Positions 11,192-21,762 of a DNA stretch of 48,872 nt are shown piece after piece. The notes under the pieces are model-generated. The model saw only the letters and a program-made list of their open reading frames with translations. It ran no database searches and was not told the origin of the DNA. This DNA comes from Entrophospora sp. SA101 (Eukaryota > Glomeromycota > Glomeromycetes > Entrophosporales > Entrophosporaceae), in contig CAUDNR010004306.1 of NCBI GenBank assembly GCA_958430865.1, positions 4,356 through 53,227 of the forward strand. Reading direction: 5' to 3'. Within the stretch, counting starts at the first letter, position 1, and each line of letters opens with the position of its first letter. Both the position numbers and the translations under genes were made by a program.

Positions 11192-14100
11192 ATGGTGAGC
11201 AATGCAATAATTTTTTTTGAAATTCTTGAAAATTCCAAATTATTGAAATAAACAATCTTTTTCTTTTTTTTTCAAAAACAATAATAAAGACAAAACTTGA
11301 TTTGGATTCTTATACTTTACTTGAAAGACTTGGTACTGGTTCCTTTGGAACAGTATTTAAGGCGTAAGTGTATATAATATCTCCCACCTAAAATAAAAAG
11401 AAATAACTAGTTGTAAAATAACACTTTTTTTTTAAATAAAAAGCATCCATAAAGAAACCAATGAAGTTGTTGCAATAAAGATAATTGATTTAGAAAGTTC
11501 AGAGGATGATATAAGTGAAATACAACAAGAAATAGCATTATTGTCACAATGTGATTCACCATTCATTACCCGATATTACGGATCTTTTATAAAAGGCTTT
11601 AAATTATGGATTGGTAATTATTACTAATTATTTTAATTTGATTTAATGAAATATATATATTTACATCTATTGTTGTTGTTGTTATTATTATTATTAGTTA
11701 TGGAATACCTTTCAGGTGGATCGTGTTTAGATTTGGTGAGAAGACACAATCATTCATTCATGATGATAATTATTTACTCATATATGTGGAACTAATTCAT
11801 ATATATATTTTTTTTTTTAGCTTAAACCAGGTCCATTTGAAGAACATCAAATTGCTATTGTATTACGAGAACTTTTATATGGCTTGGAGTATTTACATAT
11901 CGAAGGAAAGATTCACCGAGACATTAAAGGTATTAATTGATGATTAGTTGACTGTCTTCGTAAATATTTTGATTGTATTGATTGATTGATATTTTTTTTT
12001 TTCGATAAATATTTTTTTAGCTGCTAATGTTTTATTATCAGCTGAAGGAAAAGTTAAACTAGGTAATTTTATTAAAAATCTATCTATCAATACATGATTT
12101 TTAGCAAAATGATAATTAGTATAAATTGATTTTTTTCTAATTAAAAATTATATAAAAAAATTTACTTTAGCGGATTTTGGTGTAGCTGCACAACTTTCTA
12201 ACAATAAAAGTAAAAGAAATACTTTTGTTGGAACACCGGTAACATTTTTTTAATAATTATTCCTATACTCCTTTTCTTTTTGCTTTTTTTTTTTTTTTTT
12301 TTAATGAATATTTCCCTCCAAAAAAATTTTTTAAAATAGTTTTGGATGGCACCTGAAGTTATTAGACAAGCAGGCTATGATCACAAAGTAAGATTTAATT
12401 TATTTTTTCTTTGCATTTACAGACAAATTAATATAAATATAAAATATAAAATAAATGCCACTAAAAACAACAACAACAATAATAATAATCTTGAAATAAT
12501 ATAATTAGGCAGATATCTGGTCACTCGGAATTACTGCTATCGAATTAGCAAAAGGCGAACCACCATTGGCTGAATACCATCCAATGAGAGTTCTATTTCT
12601 TATACCAAAAGCAAAACCTCCTGTATTGGATGGTAATTTCTCTAATGCATTTAAAGATTTCATTTCTTTGTGTTTAATAAAAAATCCTGACCATGTAAGT
12701 TTCGGATCAATAATTTTGATTTTTATCGTTTTTCTGGTTGATTAACTTAAAATCTGTTTATTTATTAATTAATTCATTCATTCATATCAAAATAAAATCA
12801 CAGCGTCCAACAGCAAAAGAATTATTAAGACACAAATTTATCAAATCCGCCCGTAATACAATACAATTACAAGAACTTATTGAACGAAGCATAAAGCGTG
12901 ATGGAACACAAAGAGTTTTATCAATGTTTGAAAAAACTTTGTAAGTATCTATCCATCAATCAATCTTTATTATAATAATAATAATCTATAATTCATATAA
13001 CGATATGTCAACTAATAGTTATTTACTTATTATTTTTCATAAATATATATAAAAGAACAATTAAAAATGACAAGTCATTAATTGAGGGCTGTTGGGACTT
13101 TGAAACTGTAAAGAGAGCACATATAGATGGCACAATTAAATTAGATTCTAAAACTTTAGAGAGATTGGAAGAACTTTCTAATAGTAATGGTAATGCTAGT
13201 GGTAGTGGTAGTAACAAAGACAACAATATTATCAATATCAATCATGGTAATAATGAGGGCAGTATCGTTACTAGTCTTGGTATTGTCAATAACGATTTTT
13301 CTTTTCCGATACCTCCATCGCTACCACCACAACAATCATCTTCTTCGTCAGCAGCTGTGGCTGATTCTAATGCTGATAATTCATCTAATATACCAAGAAA
13401 CGTTGAACAACCGATTGCAAATATTAACATAAATGAAAATGTAAATAAATACATTATTCTATTTATTTATTGCTTGGCGGGTTGAATGATTGCGGATTTT
13501 TTAATCATTTTAAGAGAATGGATTTAATACTAATTATCCTTATTCTTTGCTTTTATATAAATAGTCGTCTATCTCATCAGGGTATTCCACAGTAAAATTA
13601 TCGGATTTTTTGGTATTTAAATCATTTTATTATTACTACTATTTATATCCATCAATGCATATACATATTTTTATTTACATTTATTTATATTTTTACACAC
13701 ATATATGTTTCAATTAACTAGAAACAGGCAAATTTGACAATTTTATCAAACAAAAGACACTCTATAATTGAAAATAAAACCACGAATATTATAATCGATT
13801 CTTTTGATGAAAGCATTAAGGGGTAAATTAAATTTATATGAATGCATACATACATTATTTATTATTTCCATATTAGTGTTCATATTTATTAACAATATAA
13901 ATAATAAATAGAATTGACGCTTTAAAATCATCATCAAAAAATAATCGATTAAGCGTTGCATCATCATCAGCATCTACTTCGTCGCTCTCAAGATATTCAA
14001 GAAACATCGAGGTTAAGGAACCAGTTACTGAGGAAGGAATTGCCGGCAGAAATTTAGTAAAAGATATCATTCTTCCGGCTATTGAAAAGGTAAAATAAAA

Positions 14101-14682
14101 AAATTTATTTGTGTATATTTTGGACAATAATAATCTTAATAACAATGTTTTTCCTCTTTTCTTTTTAAAATAAAAGATTAAAAATAATGAATTGAAAGCA
14201 ACAGAATTGGAAGCACTTAGCATGTTTGAAAAAGGAATTGATGAATTGGATCATTCAAGCCCTGATTTAATCATAACAATTTTAGTAGAAATACTGAAAC
14301 GACTAAAAATGTAATTATTGTTATCGATGTTAATTGAGAAAAATCAAAAATGTAATTCTAATATTTTCAAAAAACATTATAAAAATTTTTTAGGAATGCT
14401 GAAATTTGTGAAAAATTATCGGATTTAGGTGTAATATCAGAAGCGTTTTTAAAAACTGCAGCATCTTCACAATCATCAAATAAATCGGGTTCATTAAGTG
14501 ACGACGATTCAATATCGAACTCTACTATTAAACCAAAAAAACAAACGCTGCCATTATCAACTACACCGCCCTCTTCGTCTTCATCGTCAATAGAAGACGA
14601 ATCACCCAAAGCTCCGCCTATCATTGAAATGATATATGTTAGATGGATCGAACAATTAAGAATGAAATGGCTTATGGGTTGA
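11192..14682 (+). CDS. Ste20-family protein kinase, GCK-III type (MST3/Nak1/Kic1-like)
   Basis: Sixteen exons join in phase to 2010 nt, 669 aa: 11192-11194 (ATG alone), 11290-11363, 11444-11613, 11698-11735, 11821-11929, 12021-12062, 12171-12238, 12340-12387, 12509-12694, 12804-12940, 13056-13440, 13565-13612, 13722-13822, 13912-14089, 14177-14310, 14394-14682. Kinase motifs are complete: glycine loop GTGSFGTV (16-23), lysine 38 in VAIK, HRDIKAAN (127-134, Asp129 catalytic), DFG (147-149), activation segment [16 protein letters not shown] with Thr163, and [19 protein letters not shown]. The last two are signatures of germinal-centre kinase III. A Ser/Asn-rich tail follows, then a conserved-looking helical C-terminus ([15 protein letters not shown] and [16 protein letters not shown]). 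Length and tail favour the Nak1/Kic1 branch, which acts in the RAM/MOR network for cell polarity and separation; that branch assignment is inference. Confidence 0.93.
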
Positions 14683-15109
14683 TGATGGATTGGATAGAGA
14701 AGGTTGTGGTGGGATGTGTGTGTGTGTGTGTGTGTGTGTAAAGAAGGTTGATTTGGAATTAAATCATTATTATTATTATAATGAACTTTTATATTCTATC
14801 GCAACCAATTAACAAACAATTTGTATTAGTATTGTATGTGTTTAATTATGTAAAATTTACCAATGTAATATTTAATATGTAATATATATATATATTTTAA
14901 TTTATTAATTTTTTATTCTTTAATTATTGAATTTATTTTACTTTTTGTTTTTTTGTATTATAATTATTATAGTTGTTGATATTAATTATACATATGTAAG
15001 AATCGGTTGTATTTTTTGAAGATTTAATTACAAACATTATGATGAAAAGAAATTATCTATCTATCCATCTGTTTATTATTTATTTTTTCTCCGTATCAAT
15101 TGACGAAGC
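14683..15109. other. 3' flank of the kinase gene
   Basis: AT-rich non-coding DNA with the TG repeat at its start. It probably holds the kinase 3' UTR and polyadenylation site; I cannot place the latter. Confidence 0.4.
14715..14739. repeat. TG microsatellite in the kinase 3' region
   Basis: A run of about twelve TG units some 35 bp after the kinase stop codon, probably inside its 3' UTR. Confidence 0.85.
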
Positions 15110-16130
15110 ATGCTCTAAGGCTTCCACAATTTAAGAATGAAATCTGTGACAACTTAAATTTCATCGACATCTTCCCCTCCAAATCAATTTAAATGTAGAC
15201 AAATCCAGGGTGGCTTCAATGATATTGTCATAAAACTTAATGTGATCAATTTGTTTTTCTTCCCCTTCTTCAACTTTTACATGACCATTAAAATTCCATG
15301 GATATTTTTTTTTGACAGCATATAATTTACTATTCCAAATGACCAGATATCGATAGCTTCATCATGTTCATAATATTGAACAGTACTACTATCTGTTGCA
15401 ACAGTTGTAAGTATCAAATGACTTTTTTTTAGCACATTCATAATGCATTGAGCCATCAAACTTGACAACACCATGTTACTCAAGTTCATTGACTCCGGCG
15501 AGTCAAAAAAAAATAGGCAATTATGTGGAACAGATTTAGCTGCTGAACTTCCCAAGGCATTCAAAAAATCGAACTTATTTTCTTAAAAAGTTTAGGGTTG
15601 CTGCTATGATAATAATTCCAACAAAAAAAACTATAATGAAATCATTTGATGATCTTGTATACTTCCACAGTGGGATGATTACTATCATAATCAATTAACT
15701 TTATAATATTTAATTTGTAAACTTTCTATATTAACGCTTATAATTTTAACAGCATAAATGTTGATTTTACTACTTTACCTATCGTTATGTCTTCTTCTTT
15801 TGGCTTCAAAAGTCTATTGGCGTGCTTGATCATAATAACTTACTTTTGTCAATTCTAGCCTGTTCAGCTTTGAGTTTTCGACTTTTTAAAGCGCGCTCCA
15901 ACGGTTCATCTTGATCATCAGTTTCAGTTTTCTCTTGACTATTGATTTCGGCCATCAGTTTCAGGCCATGTCCATCAAGTTCGGATTTTTCTTTGCCTTT
16001 TTCACTTGACGATTTAGACTTATATGCTCTTCTTGTTCATCAGTCTCGAATTTTTCTTTATGCTTTTTGCTTGACGGTTTAGACTTTATATATTCATCAT
16101 GTTCATCAGCTTCAACTTTTTATAAATAAT
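15110..16130 (-). pseudogene. Relic of a spliced gene with a kinase-like C-terminal part
   Basis: The open frame 15277-15564 (minus) ends in DEAIDIWSFGIVNYML, which matches protein-kinase subdomain IX (D-x-W-S-x-G). A frameshift follows, after which PWNFNGHVKVEEGEEKQIDH continues to about 15190, then stops. Upstream on the same strand, 16125-15845 encodes two imperfect copies of a Lys/Ser/Glu-rich repeat (KSKPSSKKHKEKFETDEQEE and KSKSSSEKGKEKSELDG) ending at a GTAAGT donor, and 15830-15640 contains further pieces (DYDSNHPTVEVYKIIK). No APE or HRD motif is legible. The relics look like exons of one decayed gene; I cannot name the family beyond kinase-like. Confidence 0.6.
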
Positions 16131-16847
16131 TAATCGAGTAATCTTGAAGTTTAAACGTTTTTCTAACATCATTCCAAACAGTGTTTATTTTCTCTCTAAA
16201 ACTTTATCAATATTAACTTTATAATAATACATTTTACAAAGTGAAAATATAAAAACTATATTTTTTTGCAGGCAGCTTGATCTTTTTTTCCGGAATTAAT
16301 ATCTAATTGGATACACAATCAGTACCAATACATCCTCTTCGCGCATTTTTTGCCTCGACAGATTTTCATTCTATCTATAACAACAAATAAAACTAGCAAT
16401 AATAAGTAATAGTAAAATAAGATGTTTTGTATGTTTAAAAAGGAAATATCTCCGAATACAAGCGAATATTTGTAATTTTTACGAGCAACCATCGGTCTTA
16501 TATGAAATTGGAATTTTTGAATATATTCTATATAGGTTTTGCCTAACAAGATCTGAGAGGTAGAAAGATTAGATGTGTCTTGTTAAAGCAAACTATTTTT
16601 ATAAAAAGATACTTACCGTATCCATGGATGCTGCTTTCAATTTTTTAGCAGTCATTATTGGAAGAATTGCTATATTGAACAAAATGGTAATCTATATCAT
16701 CTATGCTATTTCGTACCAGTTTAGTTATGTCTTCTAGATAATGAATGATGCTTCATATCAAATTCTGTTGGACCATAAGATTGTTCGTATATTATTGTAG
16801 ATTTTTGATCCCTGGGACAAAGATTCACTTTATTTTTATTTTATCTA
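16131..16847 (-). pseudogene. Further decayed coding pieces upstream of the kinase-like relic
   Basis: Minus-strand fragments include a 76-codon frame at 16319-16549 (EYIQKFQFHIRPMVARKNYK), the phrase KKLKAASMDT followed by a GTAAGT donor near 16617-16655, and SYGPTEFDMKHHSLSRRHN near 16730-16790. Stops and frameshifts separate them. They may be upstream exons of the relic at 15110-16130, since orientation and spacing agree. No family is recognised. Confidence 0.3.
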
Positions 16848-16945
16848 CAGTCAAACCTTGTCGCAGCAGATGATGGGGACATATAAGAAAATTTTATTTA
16901 TGTGAAGCAAAAATCTTAAAAATCCATTATGAAGTATAGTCTGCT
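16848..16945. mobile_element. Partial pogo/Tigger-like MITE copy
   Basis: After TA (16846-16847) the sequence starts CAGTCAAACCTTG, a pogo/Tigger-like terminus. The interior block with TATGTGAAGCAAAAATC (about 16887-16905) recurs at about 18545-18562 in a second copy, whose far end reads as the reverse complement of CAGTCAAACTTC. The right end of this copy is too degraded to place exactly. Confidence 0.5.
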
Positions 16946-17152
16946 GTGAAATTTGTTAAGATACAAAAAAAATGTGACAGGAAAATGTATGGCCCCTAAA
17001 CCATTAATTCATGGCCCTATACTACCAGGTAAAAACTACTGTTATATCATCATTATAGTTGTTTGCCATAATTTTTTTTGGAGGAAAAGTGATTATGCCA
17101 ATAATTATGGTTCCTCAAGATCATCAAGTTTTCAATTAACATCCATCTTCAG

Positions 17153-17356
17153 TAAGGTTGCTTGCCGAAACCTCTTAGTGACTTGTCGAAACTCTGTCGA
17201 AACCCTAATGAACAATTAGTATATACCTTGTCAAAACTCTGACGATTGACAAAACCCCCAAATGCGAAACTCCGCCGAAACTCAAATAAACAATTAATGT
17301 GTAACCTGTCGAAACCCTGTCAATTGATTTCTGGAGGAGTTTCGCCCACGACCTTA
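17153..17356. mobile_element. hAT-like MITE, 204 bp, with perfect 8-bp target duplication
   Basis: Flanked by identical ATCTTCAG at 17145-17152 and 17357-17364. Termini are TAAGGT...CGAAACC on the left and, in reverse complement, TAAGGT...CGAAACTCC on the right. An 8-bp duplication is characteristic of hAT transposons. The interior holds repeated GTCGAAAC-type words and two related halves (about 17170-17245 and 17270-17330). It shares its terminus with the element at 47428-47682. Confidence 0.88.
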
Positions 17357-17994
17357 ATCTTCAGATGTAAGTTTTCAGCGCATGAAGTGCAATGTCATTG
17401 TCTCATTTGAAATTGTACAAAATTAAAGCACACAACTACAATAATTACGTATATTGGGAATCCTCCTTCAACAATCCCACAATAGGGCAACAATCAAATA
17501 ATTTTCTGTTGGTATTTGTCTGAAATTTAACATTTGCATCCATCTATGTGTGAAAGGATTAATGTAAGTATATAAATCCATTAAAAAAGGATGCCATGTT
17601 CAATACATCAATACCAAAACCTTGTAAGGCTTGATCCAGTGTTGTCAGGTGTCATGATCCCATGATATTATCTGGTATACAAACCCTAGATTTCATGAAT
17701 GTAAGAATGAGATTTAATATAATTTATATTTTATATGGTTTTGATCGATTTACAATGTTTATTATTAACAAATTATTATTATATTAATTTGAATTTCATA
17801 GTAATGAAGCAGAAGAATTAAGCTGTTTTTATACACATATCAGAGTTTCTCCGTCAATCTATCATTTAAATCATTGAATTTCGCAATTTTGTTCATTGAA
17901 AATTTATCTACTATGGGCGATCTACCTATGCCGATCCTAAATTTTGAGCAAAATTTTTTATTTCAAAAATTTTAGATTTTCTTTTGGGAATTCA
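17357..17994. other. Gene-free spacer
   Basis: No open frame, repeat or recognisable relic seen apart from the right-hand target duplication at its start. Confidence 0.35.
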
Positions 17995-18320
17995 CAAATA
18001 TTAAGGACGTATTGAGATGAACATATTGCTAAAAGTAACATAGTTGGTGGATCAGGAAATAGTTGTCCAAGATTTTCCAAAAAATACATATAAATTAAAT
18101 TGTATTCAAATATTATATTTCATGATTATATTGCCCGAAATATTCACAAGACATTATACAGTGTGCTTCATCTATCACAAATCGCAAACCTTTATTATAT
18201 ATAATTTTCAGCATTGCTAGTCCAATTAAAGTAATGATAAAATATTCAGGACGAATAGGAATGTAAGTTTGGTTATTGATATCTACTATACATTCTTCAA
18301 CTGTATGAAAATTCAATGGT
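17995..18320 (-). pseudogene. Relic of a RecQ-like DEAH helicase
   Basis: The minus-strand frame 18113-18316 contains GLRFVIDEAHCIMS, matching helicase motif II of RecQ-type enzymes (DEAHC), preceded by IRPEYFIITLIGLAMLKIIY. After a break, the peptide LGQLFPDPPTMLLLATCSSQ (about 18070-18010) matches the position and form of motif III (TAT/LATC). Motifs Ia and IV-VI are missing and frames are broken, so this is a fragment about 100 codons long. RecQ-like helicase copies are common in expanded fungal repeat families, so this may come from a transposon or a multigene family. Confidence 0.65.
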
Positions 18321-18601
18321 TGTTAGATTAGCATGTTCATTCAATGTTTCTAAATTAGAATTATCATGAGCTAGCCACGTCCTTTAATGATGTATAGTTA
18401 ACTATCCAGAAAAGTGTTTCTTGCAATAGCTTGGACCTGTTGATCATCACATGACTACACTCTATCCTTAGAATAATAAATAATATCGAACAAAAAATAA
18501 ATAACGTCGATACCAAAATTACTAATCTCGTTTCAAATGTTTTTATATGTGAAGCAAAAAAATTAAAAATTCGTTGTAACGCAAATTTAATTATATTAAT
18601 A

Positions 18602-19235
18602 TGGTGCGCGAAGTCTATAACCACAATTTTGCACGTGATTTTGAAAGAATAGAAATCCATTCCTGTCGATCATTTTTAAAAAATAACTCTGTTATTGCAT
18701 AGACTCAAACTTCAAAATATTGATAGGTTTATCGAGTTTTATTCCTGATTTGGCAATAACACATTTGGATAGTCTACAATTATCATTTCTAAATTTGGTA
18801 TAGTGTAGCGGTTAATCAAAAATCTTTAATTGAAGAAACTATTGAATCTTATGGTCATGAAGTCATTTTTTACCCCAAGTTAATTTTATTGAATTATTTG
18901 GGGGTGCAGCAAAATAATATACCCGTAAAAACTGTGATTATACTTTTAAGCCATTAGAAAAAACTGTTCTATTGGCATTAAATTCAAAAACATTCGGAAG
19001 GTCTTGGAGATTTATGTATGCTTATAGAAATGGGTTGAGAGGTCTAGAAGCTTTATATGCAATAATAGATACAAATTTCATAGAAAAATTCCAAGTAATG
19101 TTGTTGATAATTAATTATAATTGATAATAAATCAAATTAAGATATTTTAAAAATCACATGACTATAAAAATTTTTATAAAAAACTGAATTTGCTTGTGTG
19201 GCGCAGTAAATGGTGGTTATAGACTTCGCGCACCA
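18602..19235 (+). mobile_element. Tc1/mariner-IS630-like element, 634 bp, deletion derivative
   Basis: Perfect 23-bp terminal inverted repeats: TGGTGCGCGAAGTCTATAAC plus CAC at the left and its exact complement at the right, flanked by TA at 18600-18601 and 19236-19237. It contains the C-terminal remains of a transposase (18800-19085). The perfect ends contrast with the decayed interior. Full-length relatives should be longer; this copy lacks the N-terminal DNA-binding and first catalytic parts. Confidence 0.88.
18800..19085 (+). pseudogene. DDE transposase C-terminal relic
   Basis: Plus-strand reading gives AVNQKSLIEETIESYGHEVI then FYPK, a short deletion, NFIELFGGAAK, a stop, YTRKNCDYTFKPLEKTVLLA, and SWRFMYAYRNGLRGLEALYA. 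The FYPK...NFIE-x-F-GAAK...YTRKNCDYTF series is the region of the last catalytic acidic residue in fungal IS630/Tc1-mariner-like transposases. Stops and a deletion make it inactive. Confidence 0.75.
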
Positions 19236-19383
19236 TATAATTCGTTGAAACAAGATTCGCTGAAATGAAGTTTGACTGTATTTAGTATTATTATTATCCA
19301 ATAATAACTTCCATACTAAATTTTAACGACCATAATCAACGAGGTAATAATTTAGGAAAATAGTTACAAAATTTGATCTTGAT

Positions 19384-19841
19384 AAAAAATAACGTCAATG
19401 AGGTTGGTAAATTAAAAAAATGTTGAAAGATGGAACGGATATGATAAAAAAATCGTCAGGTAAAGAATCAATACATTATATGATAGTTTTTCTAACCAAT
19501 GATTAGACATACTCTTTTTTGGCTTATCCTTTACAAAGTCAATAAGGATTTTGTTGAAGCAGATATGGTTGCAGAAACAATCTCAAGGAAGTGGTGAAAT
19601 GTTTGCAGAAGAAACCATGAAAGCGATGAAAGTAATTTGCTGGAGATGCAATCACCTCGTTGTTAGACGTAATGACGGAAGCGGTGGAGGTGGCCGTGGA
19701 AGCAATCACGGTAGCGATGAAAGCATTTTTGATTTGTTAAGCCAAATGCTTATTAATTCTGCGGATGCATGCATGATTTCTTTTAATTTATTATCAAGAA
19801 AAAATACGGTTCTATTGTTACATTGGTTATTACTCATATAA
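19384..19841 (+). pseudogene. Uncharacterised coding relic
   Basis: Plus-strand protein-like sequence from about 19384 (NEVGKLKKMLKDGTDMIKKS, then SGKESIHYMIVFLTND) stops near 19505. A 96-codon frame at 19551-19841 follows (MFAEETMKAMKVICWRCNHL, then a Gly/Ser-rich stretch). An alternative frame across 19600-19730 shows a GATGAAAGC-like repetition, so part of it may be low-complexity DNA. No family is recognised. Confidence 0.25.
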
Positions 19842-20066
19842 AAATTTAGAAGAAAATGTAAATCTTGATATGCATTTAAGGCGATAATATAAATCCAATC
19901 TGGGATTTTATAAAAGTATTTTGATATTTTTAATTTTATTCATTCATTCATTTTATAGAGTTGCGAGATTTCAATTAATAATAAATAAGAATTTACAACG
20001 GCATCAAAAATGTGTGAGCAGATCAACCCTGAAATCTTGGAACCCTATATTTTATAATGCCTTATT

Positions 20067-20312
20067 TTGTTAGGAAATTTAATTAAACCTCTAGATAGTT
20101 TTAATTATGCTTTCGATGTCTGCACTAATGACTATATTGCATCTTTATACCAAAAACGAGCAACGGTGGAACAGCTCTGTTCCAGTGATACTCGCAATAC
20201 TTACTTGGCACTTTCTTCTGCTGCAAAAAAAGACATTACTAAAATTGAAATTTACAGTTTGCAATCAAATGAACTTCGACCAACAATTTCTGTATTCAAA
20301 AATTTTGTTTGA
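20067..20312 (+). CDS. Uncharacterised small open frame
   Basis: An 81-codon frame with balanced, protein-like composition (DSFNYAFDVCTNDYIASLYQ, then KRATVEQLCSSDTRNTYLAL). In-frame sequence just upstream (MCEQINPEILEPYIL, from about 20010) is separated by a single stop, which suggests an older, longer reading frame. There is no recognisable domain. It may be a decayed gene or an exon. Confidence 0.3.
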   Translation: MLGNLIKPLDSFNYAFDVCTNDYIASLYQKRATVEQLCSSDTRNTYLALSSAAKKDITKIEIYSLQSNELRPTISVFKNFV

Positions 20313-20805
20313 AAATACGATTATATCAATGGCTTTACTGTGGGGGTTTTCTAAGTTGACATTGGTTTCCCAATATTGAAAAACAAATGATAATTACGAA
20401 ATCTATATTTTTATTTGGCGTAAAATGTAATTAATATTTTAAATTGTTAGTAGTATATTATATATATACAATTATTAACCAGTTTATATTTATACTGTAT
20501 ATTAGGTTTAGAATGTAATGTAGGAAAATGAAGATGCATCCAAAGAAGATTTTATCAGAAGGCACATTTGACATTTGAACATATTATTATGAATCCGATT
20601 ATAATAGAAGTTGTTTCAGATATAAAATGGGTAACTTTGGTTTGGTAAAGTAATTAAAGATCTATTATTACTTACCAATTTAAATAAATTTATATATTTA
20701 TTTAGGGAGAAACCATATCGATTTAGAAAAATGAAGCTGCTAAATTTCTAAAAACAAAACCATGATTCGAATCAAATATATGCATATCTAGTACATATTA
20801 GTTAT

Positions 20806-20880
20806 TTATCCCCCAGGTAACATATACGCCTTGGCGAGCCCCTCCCAGTATGGAGGAGGCTTACATGACCCAGGGGATAA
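20806..20880. repeat. GC-rich imperfect palindrome, 75 bp
   Basis: Outer arms TTATCCCC and GGGGATAA close the element. An inner stem pairs AGCCCCTCC (about 20838-20846) with GGAGGAGGCT (about 20852-20861), with one bulge. The GC content is far above its surroundings. It could be a very short MITE, a cruciform or the stem of a structured RNA; the sequence alone does not decide. Confidence 0.6.
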
Positions 20881-21762
20881 CTGTTCTGAGTTTAAAAATA
20901 CTGGATGTAATTTGTAGAAACAGGGGCGGCTCATTACATAATTTCGGAATAGTCGTTTAAATCCAGAAATAAATACTAATACAATGAAATTTTTTATTAA
21001 TGGAATAAAAAAAAACCATTATTCGGAATTTTTTTTTTCATTCAGTGGGATGGATACCTTTTTGGTAAATTTGTGAACGTAGCCATGTGATTAGTTGTGC
21101 CAATGTACAAGATACTATTTTTGGTAATTTAAATGTCCAATTGCCAAACTCTAGCTTGATTCTTCAGCCTTGGGCGAAATTCCCTACATAAAAAAATCAA
21201 AAGATCACCCTCCCTCCCTTCATATTACAAAGAGATGGGTTGGTGAAGAGAAAAAATCATGAGAAGGATATTCCAAACATAACCAAATTTTTGATCCATA
21301 AGCGCATTCCTCCAACAAAAAATGTGATTTGATAATATTTGAGAGGAATTTGACAAGTTTGTGGAATAAGTTATACTTGAAAAAGATCTCGTGAAAAATC
21401 AAATATATAAGTAAATATATTAATTATAATAATATATTTATTTGGTAGATCTACAGGGTTCAAAATTGTTTGGCCCCATATTATATAATAAATACAATGA
21501 TTTTTTTTGATAAAAAAAAATATATTCCTATTTACAAAAATTAAAACAAAAGTGTCTCTTAAAAAAACTTTCCTTTATTTTCTTTATTTTTCAGCTTGTT
21601 GTTGCTTTAAATAAACTAGGAGTATTTTCAATTTTCAACTTGCAAAAAAATTTTTTCTTTGAAAATGTAGTATTGTTTCCAAAGTTTAGTATGACTTTTT
21701 TTTCCTTTTAATACTATAACTAATATATATATATATATATTGTAGCATAAATATAGTCAGAA

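Larger units (their letters stand above)
18540..19278. mobile_element. pogo/Tigger-like MITE copy interrupted by another transposon
   Basis: The right end at 19278, next to TA (19279-19280), reads in reverse complement CAGTCAAACTTCATTTCAG. The left part (about 18543-18590) carries the GTGAAGCAAAAA block shared with the copy at 16848-16945, and ATTCGTTG occurs on both sides of the inner element (about 18569 and 19240). The element at 18602-19235 sits between them, so the outer copy is split. The outer left terminus is not legible; 18540 is approximate. Confidence 0.55.
19281..21762. other. Gene-poor region with small open frames and a GC-rich palindrome
   Basis: Apart from the entries at 19384-19841, 20067-20312 and 20806-20880, I see no feature. 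The right end (about 21440-21762) includes a TA microsatellite at about 21723-21740 and should contain the promoter of the MARCH5-like gene. Confidence 0.4.

Noticed and set aside
15277..15564. An intact small protein kinase
   Set aside because: Only subdomain IX is legible; there is no ATP-binding lysine, HRD or DFG, and a frameshift follows.
17153..17356. CRISPR-like or telomere-like array because of repeated GTCGAAACCCTAA-like words
   Set aside because: Word spacing is irregular, and the terminal inverted repeats with an 8-bp target duplication explain it as a MITE.
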